From contig NZ_LMNA01000012.1 of NCBI RefSeq assembly GCF_001422445.1, positions 310,001 to 374,000 of the forward strand: a DNA stretch of 64,000 nucleotides, read 5' to 3'. A model generated the notes under the pieces. The model had not been told where the DNA came from, ran no database searches, and saw nothing but the letters and a program-made list of their open reading frames with translations. Origin of the DNA: Pseudorhodoferax sp. Leaf274. Its GTDB lineage: Bacteria; Pseudomonadota; Gammaproteobacteria; Burkholderiales; Burkholderiaceae_C. This document shows positions 25,600 to 35,628 of the stretch, piece by piece (position 1 is the stretch's first letter; the number at the start of each line of letters is the position of its first letter). A program made the translations under genes and the position numbers.

Positions 25600-26862
25600 A
25601 TGCAACGTCGATTCACCCTGAAGGCCGTCACTGCGGCCGTCGCACTGGCCGGCCTGGCCGCCGTTCCCGCCTACGCGCAGGACACCATCAAGGTCGGCGT
25701 GCTGCACAGCCTGTCCGGCACCATGGCGATCTCGGAAACCGTGCTCAAGGACACGGTGCTGATGGCCATCGACGAGATCAACGCCAAGGGCGGCGTGCTG
25801 GGCAAGAAGCTCGAGCCCGTGATCGTCGACCCGGCCTCCAACTGGCCGCTGTTCGCCGAGAAGACCAAGCAGCTGCTGGGCCAGGACAAGGTGTCGGTGA
25901 TCTTCGGCTGCTGGACCTCGGTCTCGCGCAAGTCGGTGCTGCCGGTCGTGGAAGAGATGAACGGCCTGTTGTTCTACCCCGTGCAGTACGAGGGCGAAGA
26001 GCTGTCCAAGAACGTGTTCTACACGGGCGCCGCACCCAACCAGCAGGCCATCCCCGCGGTGGACTACCTGATGAGCAAGGCCGGCGGCTCGGCCAAGCGT
26101 TGGGTGCTGCTGGGCACCGACTACGTGTACCCCCGCACCACCAACAAGATCCTGCGCGCCTACTTGAAGAGCAAGGGCGTGAAAGACACCGACATCGACG
26201 AGAAGTACACCCCGTTCGGCCACAGCGATTACCAGACCATCGTGGCCGACATCAAGAAGTTCTCGGCCGGCGGCAAGACGGCGGTGGTCTCCACCATCAA
26301 CGGCGACTCCAACGTGCCGTTCTACAAGGAACTGGGCAACGCGGGCCTGAAGGCCAAGGACGTGCCGGTCGTCGCCTTCTCGGTGGGCGAGGAAGAACTG
26401 CGCGGCGTGGACACCAAGCCGCTGGTGGGCCACCTGGCCGCATGGAACTACTTCATGTCGATCAAGAACCCCGAGAACACCGCCTTCATCAAGAAGTGGA
26501 GCGACTACGCCAAGGCCAAGAACATCGCCGGCCACAAGGACAAGCCGCTGACCAACGACCCGATGGAAGCCACCTACATCGGCATCAACATGTGGAAGCA
26601 GGCCGTCGAGAAGGCCAAGTCCACCGACGTGGACAAGGTCATCGCCGCCATGGCCGGCCAGACCTTCAAGGCGCCGTCGGGCATCGTCTCCAAGATGGAC
26701 GAGAAGAACCACCACCTGCACAAGTCGGTGTTCATCGGCGAGATCAAGGCCGACGGCCAGTTCAACGTGGTCTGGAAGACGCCCGGCCCGGTGCAGGCCA
26801 AGCCCTGGAGCCCCTACATCGAAGGCAACGACAAGAAGAAGGACGAGCCCGAGAAGAAGTAA
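25600..26862 (+). CDS. urtA: Urea ABC transporter substrate-binding protein
   Basis: 420 residues; GGGAG before the ATG; signal peptide ending VPAYAQ. UrtA signatures: [61 protein letters not shown]. The Lys-rich C-terminus (KKKDEPEKK) is common in this family. It heads a full urtABCDE operon, the high-affinity urea uptake system. No urease gene is in the window. Confidence 0.93.
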   Translation: MQRRFTLKAVTAAVALAGLAAVPAYAQDTIKVGVLHSLSGTMAISETVLKDTVLMAIDEINAKGGVLGKKLEPVIVDPASNWPLFAEKTKQLLGQDKVSVIFGCWTSVSRKSVLPVVEEMNGLLFYPVQYEGEELSKNVFYTGAAPNQQAIPAVDYLMSKAGGSAKRWVLLGTDYVYPRTTNKILRAYLKSKGVKDTDIDEKYTPFGHSDYQTIVADIKKFSAGGKTAVVSTINGDSNVPFYKELGNAGLKAKDVPVVAFSVGEEELRGVDTKPLVGHLAAWNYFMSIKNPENTAFIKKWSDYAKAKNIAGHKDKPLTNDPMEATYIGINMWKQAVEKAKSTDVDKVIAAMAGQTFKAPSGIVSKMDEKNHHLHKSVFIGEIKADGQFNVVWKTPGPVQAKPWSPYIEGNDKKKDEPEKK

Positions 26863-26887
26863 GCCCACCCTGCACAGGGAAGGCATG

Positions 26888-26912
26888 AGAAGGGGCCGAG
26901 CGCCCCTTCTTT
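26888..26912 (+). terminator. Attenuator-like hairpin between urtA and urtB
   Basis: Arms 26888-26896 and 26902-26910 pair perfectly over nine bases with a five-base loop; the sequence continues TTC. It looks like a weak intrinsic terminator that would leave urtA more abundant than the downstream genes. It occupies the same position as the hairpin at 17555 in the other transporter operon. Confidence 0.65.
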
Positions 26913-26937
26913 CACATCAAGACTCAGGGAGTTCCAA

Positions 26938-28539
26938 TTGCGACGCTGGATACGAACGCTGGGCGCTGCGCTGCTGCTGTGGAGCGCGGCCACGCTGCCC
27001 GCCCATGCACTGACGGACGCCGACGCCCATGCGATGGCGGCCGGCGACGCCGAAACCCGCATCGAGGCCATCACGCGCGCCGTGACGGCCGCCGTGGAGA
27101 AGGCCGACGACAGGACCGCCGCCTTCCTGCAGGCCATGGCGGACGACGCGGTGAAGACGACGGCGGACAGGGCCATCGTCATGAAGGACGACAAGGGCAC
27201 GGACCCGGTGACGGGCCTGGAGGTGAAGGTGCCCGACGACGCCGAGGACGTCGTCAACAACAACCTGATGCGCAGCGAGCTGGAGGTGGCGCTGGCCGCG
27301 CTGCAGCTGGGCAGCGCCGACAACAAGGTGCGCGGCGATGCGGTGAACGCGCTGCTCAAGGCGCCCAGCGAGGCACGGCTGCCGCTGATCGAGAAGGCGC
27401 TGGCCGCCGAGAAGGACGCTGCCATCCGCGCCAGGCTGGCGCTGGCCCGCTCGGCCTCGCTGCTGGGCAGCGAGGACGCCGCCAAGCGGCTGGCCGCCGC
27501 CAAGGCGCTGGCCGAGAGCAAGACGCCGGACACCAAGCTGCTGCTCAACGAGCGCCTGTCGGAAGAGCAGGACGCGGCGGTCAAGAAGCAGCTGGAGGCA
27601 TCGATCAAGAGCATCGACGAGGGCCTGGTCTGGGGCGAGCGCCTGGGCCAGGCGTTCACCGGCATCAGCCTGGGCTCCATCCTGCTGCTGGTGGCGCTGG
27701 GCCTGGCCATCACCTACGGGCTGATGGGCGTGATCAACATGGCCCATGGCGAGCTCATGATGATCGGCGCCTACGCCACCTATGTGATGCAGACGGTGTT
27801 CCAGCGCTACCTGCCGGAGTCGGCCTTCGGCTGGTACCTGGTGGCGGCGATCCCGGTCTCGTTCCTCGCGTCGGCGCTGGTCGGCGCGGCGCTGGAGCGC
27901 AGCGTGATCCGCTTCCTCTACGGCCGGCCGCTGGAAACGCTGCTGGCCACCTGGGGCATCAGCCTGGTGCTGATGCAGGCCGTGCGCACGCTGTTCGGCG
28001 CGCAGAACGTGGGCGTGGAGAACCCGGCCTGGATGAGCGGCGGCATCGAGCTGCTGCCCAACCTGATGCTGCCCTGGAACCGCGTGCTGATCATCGTGTT
28101 CGCCGCGCTGGTGCTGGCCGGCATGGCCTTCCTGATCGGCAAGACGCGGCTGGGCCTGTTCGTGCGCGGCGTGACGCAGAACCGCCCCATCGCCTCGTGC
28201 ATGGGCGTGAACACCGCGCGCATCGACACCTACGCCTTCGCGCTGGGCTCGGGCATCGCCGGGCTGGCCGGCTGCGCGCTGAGCCAGATCGGCAACGTGG
28301 GGCCGGACCTGGGGCAGAGCTACATCGTCGACTCGTTCATGGTGGTGGTGGTCGGCGGCGTCGGCCAGCTGGCCGGCACCGTGTACGCGGCGCTGGGCCT
28401 CGGAATCCTGAACAAGCTGTTCGAAGGCTGGGCCGGCGCCGTGCTGGCCAAGATCGCGGTGCTGGTGTTGATCATCGTCTTCATCCAGAAGCGGCCGCAG
28501 GGCATCTTCGCGATGAAGGGCCGGAGCGCAGAAGCATGA
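26938..28539 (+). CDS. urtB: Urea ABC transporter permease UrtB
   Basis: 533 residues from a TTG start with GGGAG seven bases upstream. A signal peptide (LLLWSAATLPAHA) and about 210 residues of helical, Ala/Lys/Glu-rich sequence precede the membrane domain, as in typical UrtB. The permease part has ITYGLMGVINMAHGELMMIG and ETLLATWGISLVLMQAVR. Its stop overlaps the urtC start (ATGA). Confidence 0.93.
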   Translation: MRRWIRTLGAALLLWSAATLPAHALTDADAHAMAAGDAETRIEAITRAVTAAVEKADDRTAAFLQAMADDAVKTTADRAIVMKDDKGTDPVTGLEVKVPDDAEDVVNNNLMRSELEVALAALQLGSADNKVRGDAVNALLKAPSEARLPLIEKALAAEKDAAIRARLALARSASLLGSEDAAKRLAAAKALAESKTPDTKLLLNERLSEEQDAAVKKQLEASIKSIDEGLVWGERLGQAFTGISLGSILLLVALGLAITYGLMGVINMAHGELMMIGAYATYVMQTVFQRYLPESAFGWYLVAAIPVSFLASALVGAALERSVIRFLYGRPLETLLATWGISLVLMQAVRTLFGAQNVGVENPAWMSGGIELLPNLMLPWNRVLIIVFAALVLAGMAFLIGKTRLGLFVRGVTQNRPIASCMGVNTARIDTYAFALGSGIAGLAGCALSQIGNVGPDLGQSYIVDSFMVVVVGGVGQLAGTVYAALGLGILNKLFEGWAGAVLAKIAVLVLIIVFIQKRPQGIFAMKGRSAEA

Positions 28540-29731
28540 ACACGACGACGACATCCACGATCGAACGCTCGATGGCGGCCGAGGCCGGCACCGAGGTCTC
28601 CCCTGCGGCAACGCTGCCCGTGGAGCGGGCCCGGTTGCCGGGCCGCGCACCGCTGCTGAGCGGCAAGGGCTGGGCCGGCTTCCTGGTCGCGCTGATCGCC
28701 ATCTGCGCGCTGGCGCCGCTCATGAACCTGGTGGCCGCGCCCGGCAGCCTGTTCCACATGAGCGACTACGCGGTGGCGCTGGTCGGCAAGATCATGTGCT
28801 ATGCGATCGCCGCGCTGGCGATGGACCTGATCTGGGGCTACACCGGCATCCTGTCGCTGGGGCACGGGCTGTTCTTCGCGCTGGGCGGCTACATGATGGG
28901 CATGTACCTCATGCGCCAGATCGGCCTGGAGGGCAACTACAAGAGCGAGCTGCCCGACTTCATGGTCTTCCTGGACTGGAAGGAACTGCCCTGGCACTGG
29001 ACCTTCAGCGGCTCCTTCATCGCACAGATGATCCTGGTGGTGGCGGTGCCGGGGCTGCTGGCCTTCGTGTTCGGCTACTTCGCGTTCCGTTCGCGCATCA
29101 AGGGCGTGTACTTCTCGATCATCACGCAGGCCATGACCTTCGCGGCGATGCTGCTGTTCTTCCGCAACGAGACGGGCTTCGGCGGCAACAACGGCTTCAC
29201 CGACTTCAAGCGCATCCTGGACATCCCGATCGCCACGCAGCAGATGCGCATGACGCTGTTCGTGGTCACGGGGCTCGTGCTGCTGGGCTTCTTCCTGTTC
29301 GCGCGCTGGCTGGTGCAGAGCAAGTTCGGCCGCGTGCTGCAGGCGATCCGCGACGCGGAAAGCCGGGTCATGTTCTCGGGCTACAACCCGGTGACCTACA
29401 AGCTCACGATCTGGACCATCTCGGCCATGATGTGCGGCGTGGCGGGCGCGCTCTACGTGCCGCAGGTGGGCATCATCAACCCGGGCGAGATGTCGCCGCC
29501 GTACTCCATCGAGATCGCCATCTGGGCGGCGGTGGGCGGGCGTGCCACCTTGATCGGCCCCATCGTCGGCGCGTTCCTCGTGAACGGCGCCAAGAGCTGG
29601 TTCACGGTGGCCTTTCCCGAGTACTGGCTGTACTTCCTGGGGGCCATCTTCATCTGCGTGACGCTGTGGCTGCCGCAGGGCGTGGTGGGGCTGGTGCGCA
29701 AGCTGGCGGGCAAGAACAAGGGGGAGCGGGC

Positions 29732-29735
<4 letters not shown>
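28536..29735 (+). CDS. urtC: Urea ABC transporter permease UrtC
   Basis: 399 residues, ATG overlapping the urtB stop. A polar N-terminus of about 45 residues precedes the membrane segments. Signatures: MDLIWGYTGILSLGHGLFFA, GVYFSIITQAMTFAAMLLFF, SGYNPVTYKLTIWTISAMM. Its stop overlaps urtD, giving tight coupling through the operon. Confidence 0.93.
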
Positions 29736-30604
<869 letters not shown>

Positions 30605-30616
30605 AGGACCAATGAC

Positions 30617-31315
30617 ATGAGCATCCTGAACGTCAAGAACGTCAACCAGTACTACGGCGGCTCGCACATCCTGCGCGACGTGAGCTTCGACGCGCAGCTG
30701 GGCAAGGTCACCGTGCTGCTGGGCCGCAACGGCGTGGGCAAGACCACGCTGCTGAAATCGCTGATGGGCCTGGTGCCGATCAAGACCGGCGCCATCGAGT
30801 TCGACGGCAAGCCGATCCAGGGCCGCACACCCTACGACCGTGCGCGGGCCGGCATGGGCTACGTTCCCCAGGGCCGCGAGATCTTCGCGCGCCTGACGGT
30901 GGAGGAGAACCTGCGCATGGGCCTGGCCTACAAGAGCGGCAGCACGCCGATCCCGGCCGAGCTGTTCGAGCTGTTCCCGGTCCTGAAGCAGATGATCAAC
31001 CGCCGCGGCGGCGACCTGTCGGGCGGGCAGCAGCAGCAGCTGGCCATTGCGCGCGCACTGGCGCCCAAGCCCAAGCTGTTGATCCTGGACGAGCCGACCG
31101 AAGGCATCCAGCCCAGCATCATCAAGGACATCGGCCGCGTGATCCGCATGCTGGCCGACCGGGGCGACATGGCCATCCTGCTGGTGGAGCAGTACTACGA
31201 CTTCGCCGAGGAGCTGGCCGATGAATACCTGGTGATGGAGCGCGGCGTGTTCATCGCGCGCGGGCCGGGGAGCGAGATGCAGGAGAAGGGGATACGCCAG
31301 CTGGTGGCGATCTGA
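30617..31315 (+). CDS. urtE: Urea ABC transporter ATPase UrtE
   Basis: 232 residues. Walker A GRNGVGKTT, signature LSGGQQQQLAIARAL, Walker B LLILDEPTEGIQPSII, then LLVEQYYDFAEELADEYLVM, which is characteristic of UrtE. Last gene of the urt operon; no urease gene follows here. Confidence 0.94.
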   Translation: MSILNVKNVNQYYGGSHILRDVSFDAQLGKVTVLLGRNGVGKTTLLKSLMGLVPIKTGAIEFDGKPIQGRTPYDRARAGMGYVPQGREIFARLTVEENLRMGLAYKSGSTPIPAELFELFPVLKQMINRRGGDLSGGQQQQLAIARALAPKPKLLILDEPTEGIQPSIIKDIGRVIRMLADRGDMAILLVEQYYDFAEELADEYLVMERGVFIARGPGSEMQEKGIRQLVAI

Positions 31316-31346
31316 GCGGGGCCGGGGCGGCGCCGGCCCGGCTGCG

Positions 31347-31377
31347 CAAAAACGGTGCCGCCGTGGAGGGCGGCACC
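31347..31377 (-). terminator. Intrinsic terminator of the HU-like gene
   Basis: On the minus strand a perfect nine-base stem (arms 31369-31377 and 31354-31362, six-base loop) is followed by a T-run (31348-31352). It lies just after the stop of the HU-like gene and may also stop leftover urt transcripts in the other direction. Confidence 0.75.
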
Positions 31378-31387
31378 TGGACGCGCT

Positions 31388-31849
31388 TTACAGCGCTGCG
31401 TCCTTGAGCTTCTTCAGCGAACGCACCTTCACGCGCACGGTGGCGGGCTTGGCGGCGAACTCGCGCTCGACCTTGGTGAAGGGGTCGATGCCGCGGCGCT
31501 TTTTCTTCGCGGGGATCGCGACGGACGTGACCTTGAGCAGGCCGGGCAGCGTGAACTCGCCCAGGCCCTTCTTGTTCAGCGAGGCCACCATCGTGGCTTC
31601 GAGTGCGGTCAGCACGGCCTTGACCGCCTTCGGCTCGGCGCCCGACAGTTCGGCCAGGTGCGCTTGCAGGCTGGTCTTGTTGAACGCGGTCTTGATGGGC
31701 TTGAGGGGCGCTGCCGCGGCCTTGGCGGGAGCAGCGGCCTTCTTGGCCGGCGCGGCGGCCTTCTTGGCGGGCGCAGCCTTCTTGGCGGGAGCGGCCGCCT
31801 TGGCGGTGGCGGTCTTCTTCACGGGAGCGGTTTTCTTAGCAGTTGCCAT
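31388..31849 (-). CDS. HU-family DNA-binding protein with Lys/Ala/Pro-rich tail
   Basis: 153 residues. Residues 1-50 are a histone-H1-like tail of repeated APAKKAA units. The HU-like domain follows from about residue 53: IKTAFNKTSLQAHLAELSG, then GEFTLPGLLKVTSVAIPAKK and an arm rich in basic residues. The tail adds charge for DNA binding or compaction. It is a single gene with its own terminator and a -10 candidate upstream. Confidence 0.88.
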   Translation of the reverse strand: MATAKKTAPVKKTATAKAAAPAKKAAPAKKAAAPAKKAAAPAKAAAAPLKPIKTAFNKTSLQAHLAELSGAEPKAVKAVLTALEATMVASLNKKGLGEFTLPGLLKVTSVAIPAKKKRRGIDPFTKVEREFAAKPATVRVKVRSLKKLKDAAL

Positions 31850-31898
31850 GTTCGGGATACGTCTTTGGAGTTGGAAATACGCAATGTCGCGCGGCGCG

Positions 31899-31904
31899 AT
31901 TCTA
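31899..31904 (-). promoter_or_regulatory. Candidate -10 box for the HU-like gene
   Basis: TAGAAT on the minus strand, about 50 bases before the start codon. No good -35 match is seen at 17 bases. Confidence 0.4.
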
Positions 31905-32041
31905 GGAAAGTCGCCATGGCGTCCTGAAACCAGTGCCCACGAGGGGCTGCTGCGTTAGCATCGCCGCCGGCCGGCCTTTGCACGCAGCGGGGTTGGCCAC
32001 GTCGCTCGGACGGTTCCGGGCGCTTACGTGAAAGTCTTTCT

Positions 32042-33247
32042 ATGTCCGCATCTTCTGCAGGCAAGCGCCGTTTCGCGCGCATCGACCGTCTGCCCCCCTA
32101 CGTGTTCAACATCACGGCCGAGCGCAAGCTGGCAGCACGCCGCGCCGGTGTGGACGTGATCGACATGAGCATGGGCAACCCCGACGGGGCCACGCCGCCG
32201 CACATCGTGGCCAAGCTGGTGGAGGCCGCGCAGCGGCCCGACACGCACGGCTACTCGGCCAGCAAGGGCATCCCGCGGCTGCGCCGTGCGATCTGCCACT
32301 GGTACCAGGACCGCTACGGCGTGGCGTTCGACGCCGACACCGAGGCCATCGTGACCATCGGCTCCAAGGAGGGCCTGGCGCACCTGATGCTGGCCACGCT
32401 GGACCGCGGCGACACCGTGCTGGTGCCCGACCCGAGCTACCCCATCCACATCTACGGCGCGGTGATCGCGGGCGCCGACATCCGCTCGGTGCCGATGGCG
32501 CCCGACATCGACTTCTTCGGCGAGCTGGAGAAGGCGATCCGCGGCAGCTACCCCAAGCCCAAGATGATCGTGCTGGGGTTCCCGTCGAACCCCACGGCGC
32601 AGTGCGTGGAGCTGGACTTCTTCGAGCGCGTGGTGGCGCTGGCCAAGAAGCACGACATCTTCGTCGTGCACGACCTCGCCTATGCCGACATCGTGTTCGA
32701 CGGGTGGAAGGCGCCTTCCATCATGCAGGTCAAGGGTGCGCGCGACATCGCGGTGGAGTTCTTCACGCTGTCCAAGAGCTACAACATGGCGGGCTGGCGC
32801 ATCGGCTTCATGGTGGGCAATGCCGACCTGGTGGCGGCGCTCGCGCGCATCAAGAGCTACCACGACTACGGCACCTTCACGCCGCTGCAGGTGGCCGCCA
32901 TCGCCGCGCTGGAAGGCGAGCAGCAATGCGTGAAGGACATCGCGCTGCAGTACCAGCGCCGGCGCGACGTGCTCTACAAGGGCCTGACCGAGGCCGGCTG
33001 GGCAGTGGAATGCCCCAAGGCCTCGATGTACATCTGGGCGCGCATTCCCGAGGCCTACCGCGCGATGGGTTCGCTGGAGTTCAGCAAGCAGTTGCTGGAC
33101 AAGGCCCGCGTCAGCGTGTCGCCCGGCATCGGCTTCGGCGACCATGGCGACGAGCACGTGCGCTTCGCGTTGATCGAGAACGAGGCGCGCATCCGCCAGG
33201 CCGTGCGCGGCATCAAGACCATGTTCAAGGCCGACGGGCTGATGTGA
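32042..33247 (+). CDS. alaC: Alanine transaminase, AlaC type
   Basis: 401 residues. Class I/II PLP aminotransferase: the PLP lysine is in [14 protein letters not shown]; other active-site segments are [30 protein letters not shown] and HDLAYADI. The N-terminus [14 protein letters not shown] is typical of AlaC. It interconverts pyruvate and alanine with glutamate. A strong terminator follows at 33291-33319. Confidence 0.88.
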   Translation: MSASSAGKRRFARIDRLPPYVFNITAERKLAARRAGVDVIDMSMGNPDGATPPHIVAKLVEAAQRPDTHGYSASKGIPRLRRAICHWYQDRYGVAFDADTEAIVTIGSKEGLAHLMLATLDRGDTVLVPDPSYPIHIYGAVIAGADIRSVPMAPDIDFFGELEKAIRGSYPKPKMIVLGFPSNPTAQCVELDFFERVVALAKKHDIFVVHDLAYADIVFDGWKAPSIMQVKGARDIAVEFFTLSKSYNMAGWRIGFMVGNADLVAALARIKSYHDYGTFTPLQVAAIAALEGEQQCVKDIALQYQRRRDVLYKGLTEAGWAVECPKASMYIWARIPEAYRAMGSLEFSKQLLDKARVSVSPGIGFGDHGDEHVRFALIENEARIRQAVRGIKTMFKADGLM

Positions 33248-33259
33248 CCGGCCGGTGCC

Positions 33260-33284
33260 GATAGTGATCATGCGTTATCATTAA
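33260..33284 (+). promoter_or_regulatory. Candidate Fur/Zur box upstream of the zinc operon
   Basis: GATAGT-GATCAT followed by GTTATC resembles the GATAAT-type hexamer array bound by Fur-superfamily repressors. TATCAT at 33276-33281 could be the -10 box, so a bound repressor would block the promoter. The operon it precedes ends in a Fur-family gene (37440), which fits Zur autoregulation. Confidence 0.4.
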
Positions 33285-33290
33285 AGCCTT

Positions 33291-33319
33291 GCGAGGGCAC
33301 CCGCCCTCGCTTTGCTTTT
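33291..33319 (+). terminator. Intrinsic terminator between alaC and the zinc operon
   Basis: Perfect eight-base stem, arms 33291-33298 and 33303-33310, loop ACCC, followed by TTTGCTTTT. It is best read as the alaC terminator. It also lies between the candidate zinc-operon promoter and the ATG at 33339, so it could act in that leader too. Confidence 0.75.
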
Positions 33320-33338
33320 CGAACACTCGCGCATTGCC

Positions 33339-34271
33339 ATGGATCTGCTCGGCATCCTGATCGCCACCCTGGTCGCCGGCGTCGGCAGCGTCTGGCTCGC
33401 GGCGCTGCTGCTGCGGCTGGCCGCACGCCAGCGCCGGCTCATCGCCGACCGCCGCTACCTGCTGAGCTTCGCGGCTGGCGCCTTGCTGGCCACGGCCTTC
33501 GTGCACCTGCTGCCCGAGGCCTTCGAGAGCGGCATGAACCCGGCCCTGCTGTTCGGCGTGCTGCTGGCCGGGCTGGTGGTGTTCTTCCTGCTCGACAAGG
33601 TGGAGCTGTGGCACCACGGGCACGAGCACGCGGACCATGGCCACGGCCATGCGCATGGGCACGAAGGGCATGCGCACCACCATGGCCACCACCACGGCGG
33701 CAAGGGCGGCGGCTGGGCCGTGCTGGCCGGCGACAGCGTGCACTGCTTCGGCGATGGCATCGTGATCGCCTCGGCCTTCACGGTCAGTCCGGCTCTGGGC
33801 GCGGTGGCGGCGCTGGCGGTGCTGGCGCACGAGGTGCCGCACCACATCGGCGACCTGGTGGTGCTCGATGGCGGCGCCGGTGCGCCGCGTGCGGCGGTGT
33901 TCAAGCTCACGCTGGCCGGCATGGTCACGGCCCTGGGCGGCCTCGTCGGCTGGTGGCTGCTGGAGCGGCTGCAGCCCTGGCTGCCGTACTTTCTCGTGGT
34001 GGCCGGCAGCAGCTTCGTCTATGTGGCCCTGGCCGACCTGATCCCGCAACTGCAGACACGGCTGACCAAGCGCCAGACGGCGGCCCAGGTCAGCTGGCTG
34101 GTGGCCGGCATCCTGCTGGTCGGTGTGGTGGGGACCTTGGCCCACCGCGGGCACGACCATGGCCACGAACTCGGCCACGAACGCGGCCATGACGGTGTCA
34201 CGCAGTCCCACGACCATGAGGGCGAGCACGCCCACGGGCATGCGCCTGCGGCGCCGGCCGCCTTCAAGTAG
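33339..34271 (+). CDS. ZIP-family metal transporter
   Basis: 310 residues from the ATG at 33339; an in-frame TTG at 33312 is possible. Eight or so membrane segments. A His-rich cytoplasmic loop runs from about residue 92 (HHGHEHADHGHGHAHGHEG). The metal path is in DSVHCFGDGIVIASAF and LAHEVPHHIGDLV. A second His-rich stretch lies near the C-terminus. It probably imports zinc and heads an operon that ends with a Zur-like gene. Confidence 0.9.
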   Translation: MDLLGILIATLVAGVGSVWLAALLLRLAARQRRLIADRRYLLSFAAGALLATAFVHLLPEAFESGMNPALLFGVLLAGLVVFFLLDKVELWHHGHEHADHGHGHAHGHEGHAHHHGHHHGGKGGGWAVLAGDSVHCFGDGIVIASAFTVSPALGAVAALAVLAHEVPHHIGDLVVLDGGAGAPRAAVFKLTLAGMVTALGGLVGWWLLERLQPWLPYFLVVAGSSFVYVALADLIPQLQTRLTKRQTAAQVSWLVAGILLVGVVGTLAHRGHDHGHELGHERGHDGVTQSHDHEGEHAHGHAPAAPAAFK

Positions 34272-34324
34272 GGAACTTCCAGGCCGCTGCGGCGGTCCGC
34301 TTGGCTACAACACGACAAGGCAGC

Positions 34325-34918
34325 ATGTCCATTTCCTCTCCCACCCTGATCTGCCGCCTGCTCGCGGCGGCCGGCCTGGCGCTGGCCCTCGGCGCGCCGG
34401 CCCTGGCACAACATGACCACAAGGCCCATGCGCACGGCCGCATCGAACTCGACGTGGCCGTGGACGCCCAGCGCATCAGCCTGCGCATGGAGTCGCCGCT
34501 GCACGACCTGCTGGGCTTCGAGCGCGCGCCGCGTTCGGTGGCCGAGCGGGGCCGCGTGACGGCGCTGGCCGAACGGCTGCGCGCGGCCGACAAGCTGTTC
34601 GTCGTCGATGCCGCGGGCGAATGCCAGCTGGCCGACGCCACGGTCGAGGCGCCCGTGCTCGGCCTGGGCGCGGCTGCGCCGGCCGCTTCCGCCGCGTCCA
34701 CGCCCGCTGCGGCACCCGAGGCCGAGGCGCATGCCGATCTCGTGCTGACGGCCAACTTCGACTGCCGCAAGGCCGCGGCCGCGCAGCACATCGATGTGCG
34801 CCTGTTCGACGCCTTCCCGGGTGTGCGCACCGTGGCCGCGCAGGTGGCCGGCCCCAAGGGCCAAAGCCTGACGCTGCTGCGCAAGGCCGCGGCGCGCCTG
34901 CCGCTCGCGGGCAAGTGA
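34325..34918 (+). CDS. ZrgA-like (DUF2796) periplasmic zinc-uptake protein
   Basis: 197 residues with a signal peptide ending ALGAPALAQ. The mature protein begins HDHKAHAHGRIELDVAVD, the His-rich start typical of ZrgA/DUF2796. A further Ala-rich linker and two cysteines follow. ZrgA-type proteins are linked to zinc acquisition, consistent with this operon. Its stop overlaps the ATPase start. Confidence 0.82.
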   Translation: MSISSPTLICRLLAAAGLALALGAPALAQHDHKAHAHGRIELDVAVDAQRISLRMESPLHDLLGFERAPRSVAERGRVTALAERLRAADKLFVVDAAGECQLADATVEAPVLGLGAAAPAASAASTPAAAPEAEAHADLVLTANFDCRKAAAAQHIDVRLFDAFPGVRTVAAQVAGPKGQSLTLLRKAAARLPLAGK

Positions 34919-35628
34919 CCACCCCCGTGCTGCAGGTCGACGGCCTGCGCTTCGCCTGGCCCGGCAGCCAGGCCGACTGCCTGGACATCCCGGCGTTCAC
35001 GGTCGCTGCCGGCGACACCGTCTTCGTGCATGGTCCCAGCGGCTGCGGCAAGAGCAGCCTGCTGGCGCTGGCGGCCGGCGTGCTGCTGCCCCAGCATGGC
35101 CGCGTGGCGCTGTGTGGGCGCGATTGGCAGGGCCAGGGCCGCGCCGCGCGCGACCGCTGGCGCGTGGACCACGTGGGCATCGTGTTCCAGCAGTTCAACC
35201 TGCTGCCCTACCTGAGCGTGCTCGACAACGTGCTGCTGCCGTGCCGCTTCTCGGCGCAGCGCCAGCGCGCGGCCGCGCAGCAGGGCGGCTCGGCGCGCGC
35301 GCAGGCCGGCCATTGGCTCGCGGCCATGGGCCTGGACGAGGCGCTGTGGACGCGCCAGCCCGGCCAGCTGTCGGTCGGGCAGCAGCAGCGCGTGGCGGCG
35401 GCGCGCGCGCTGGTCGGCATGCCGGCCCTGGTGATCGCCGACGAGCCGACCTCGGCGCTGGACGAAGACCGGCGCGATGCCTTCGTCGACCTGCTGCTGG
35501 CGGCCTGCGCGGGCGCCGGCAGCGCGCTGCTGTTCGTGAGCCACGACCGGCGGCTCGCGCCGCGCTTCGGCCGCCAGGTGGCCTTGCCCGAACTCAACCG
35601 CGCTGCGGACGGGAAGGTGGCGGCATGA
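34915..35628 (+). CDS. ABC transporter ATPase (LolD/MacB-like) of the zinc operon
   Basis: 237 residues from a GTG overlapping the previous stop. Walker A HGPSGCGKSS, Q-loop FQQFNLLPYLSV, signature LSVGQQQRVAAARAL, Walker B LVIADEPTSALD, switch His FVSHDRR. It pairs with the FtsX-like permease that starts inside its stop codon. In this neighbourhood it probably handles a zinc-related envelope factor. Confidence 0.88.
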   Translation: MTTPVLQVDGLRFAWPGSQADCLDIPAFTVAAGDTVFVHGPSGCGKSSLLALAAGVLLPQHGRVALCGRDWQGQGRAARDRWRVDHVGIVFQQFNLLPYLSVLDNVLLPCRFSAQRQRAAAQQGGSARAQAGHWLAAMGLDEALWTRQPGQLSVGQQQRVAAARALVGMPALVIADEPTSALDEDRRDAFVDLLLAACAGAGSALLFVSHDRRLAPRFGRQVALPELNRAADGKVAA

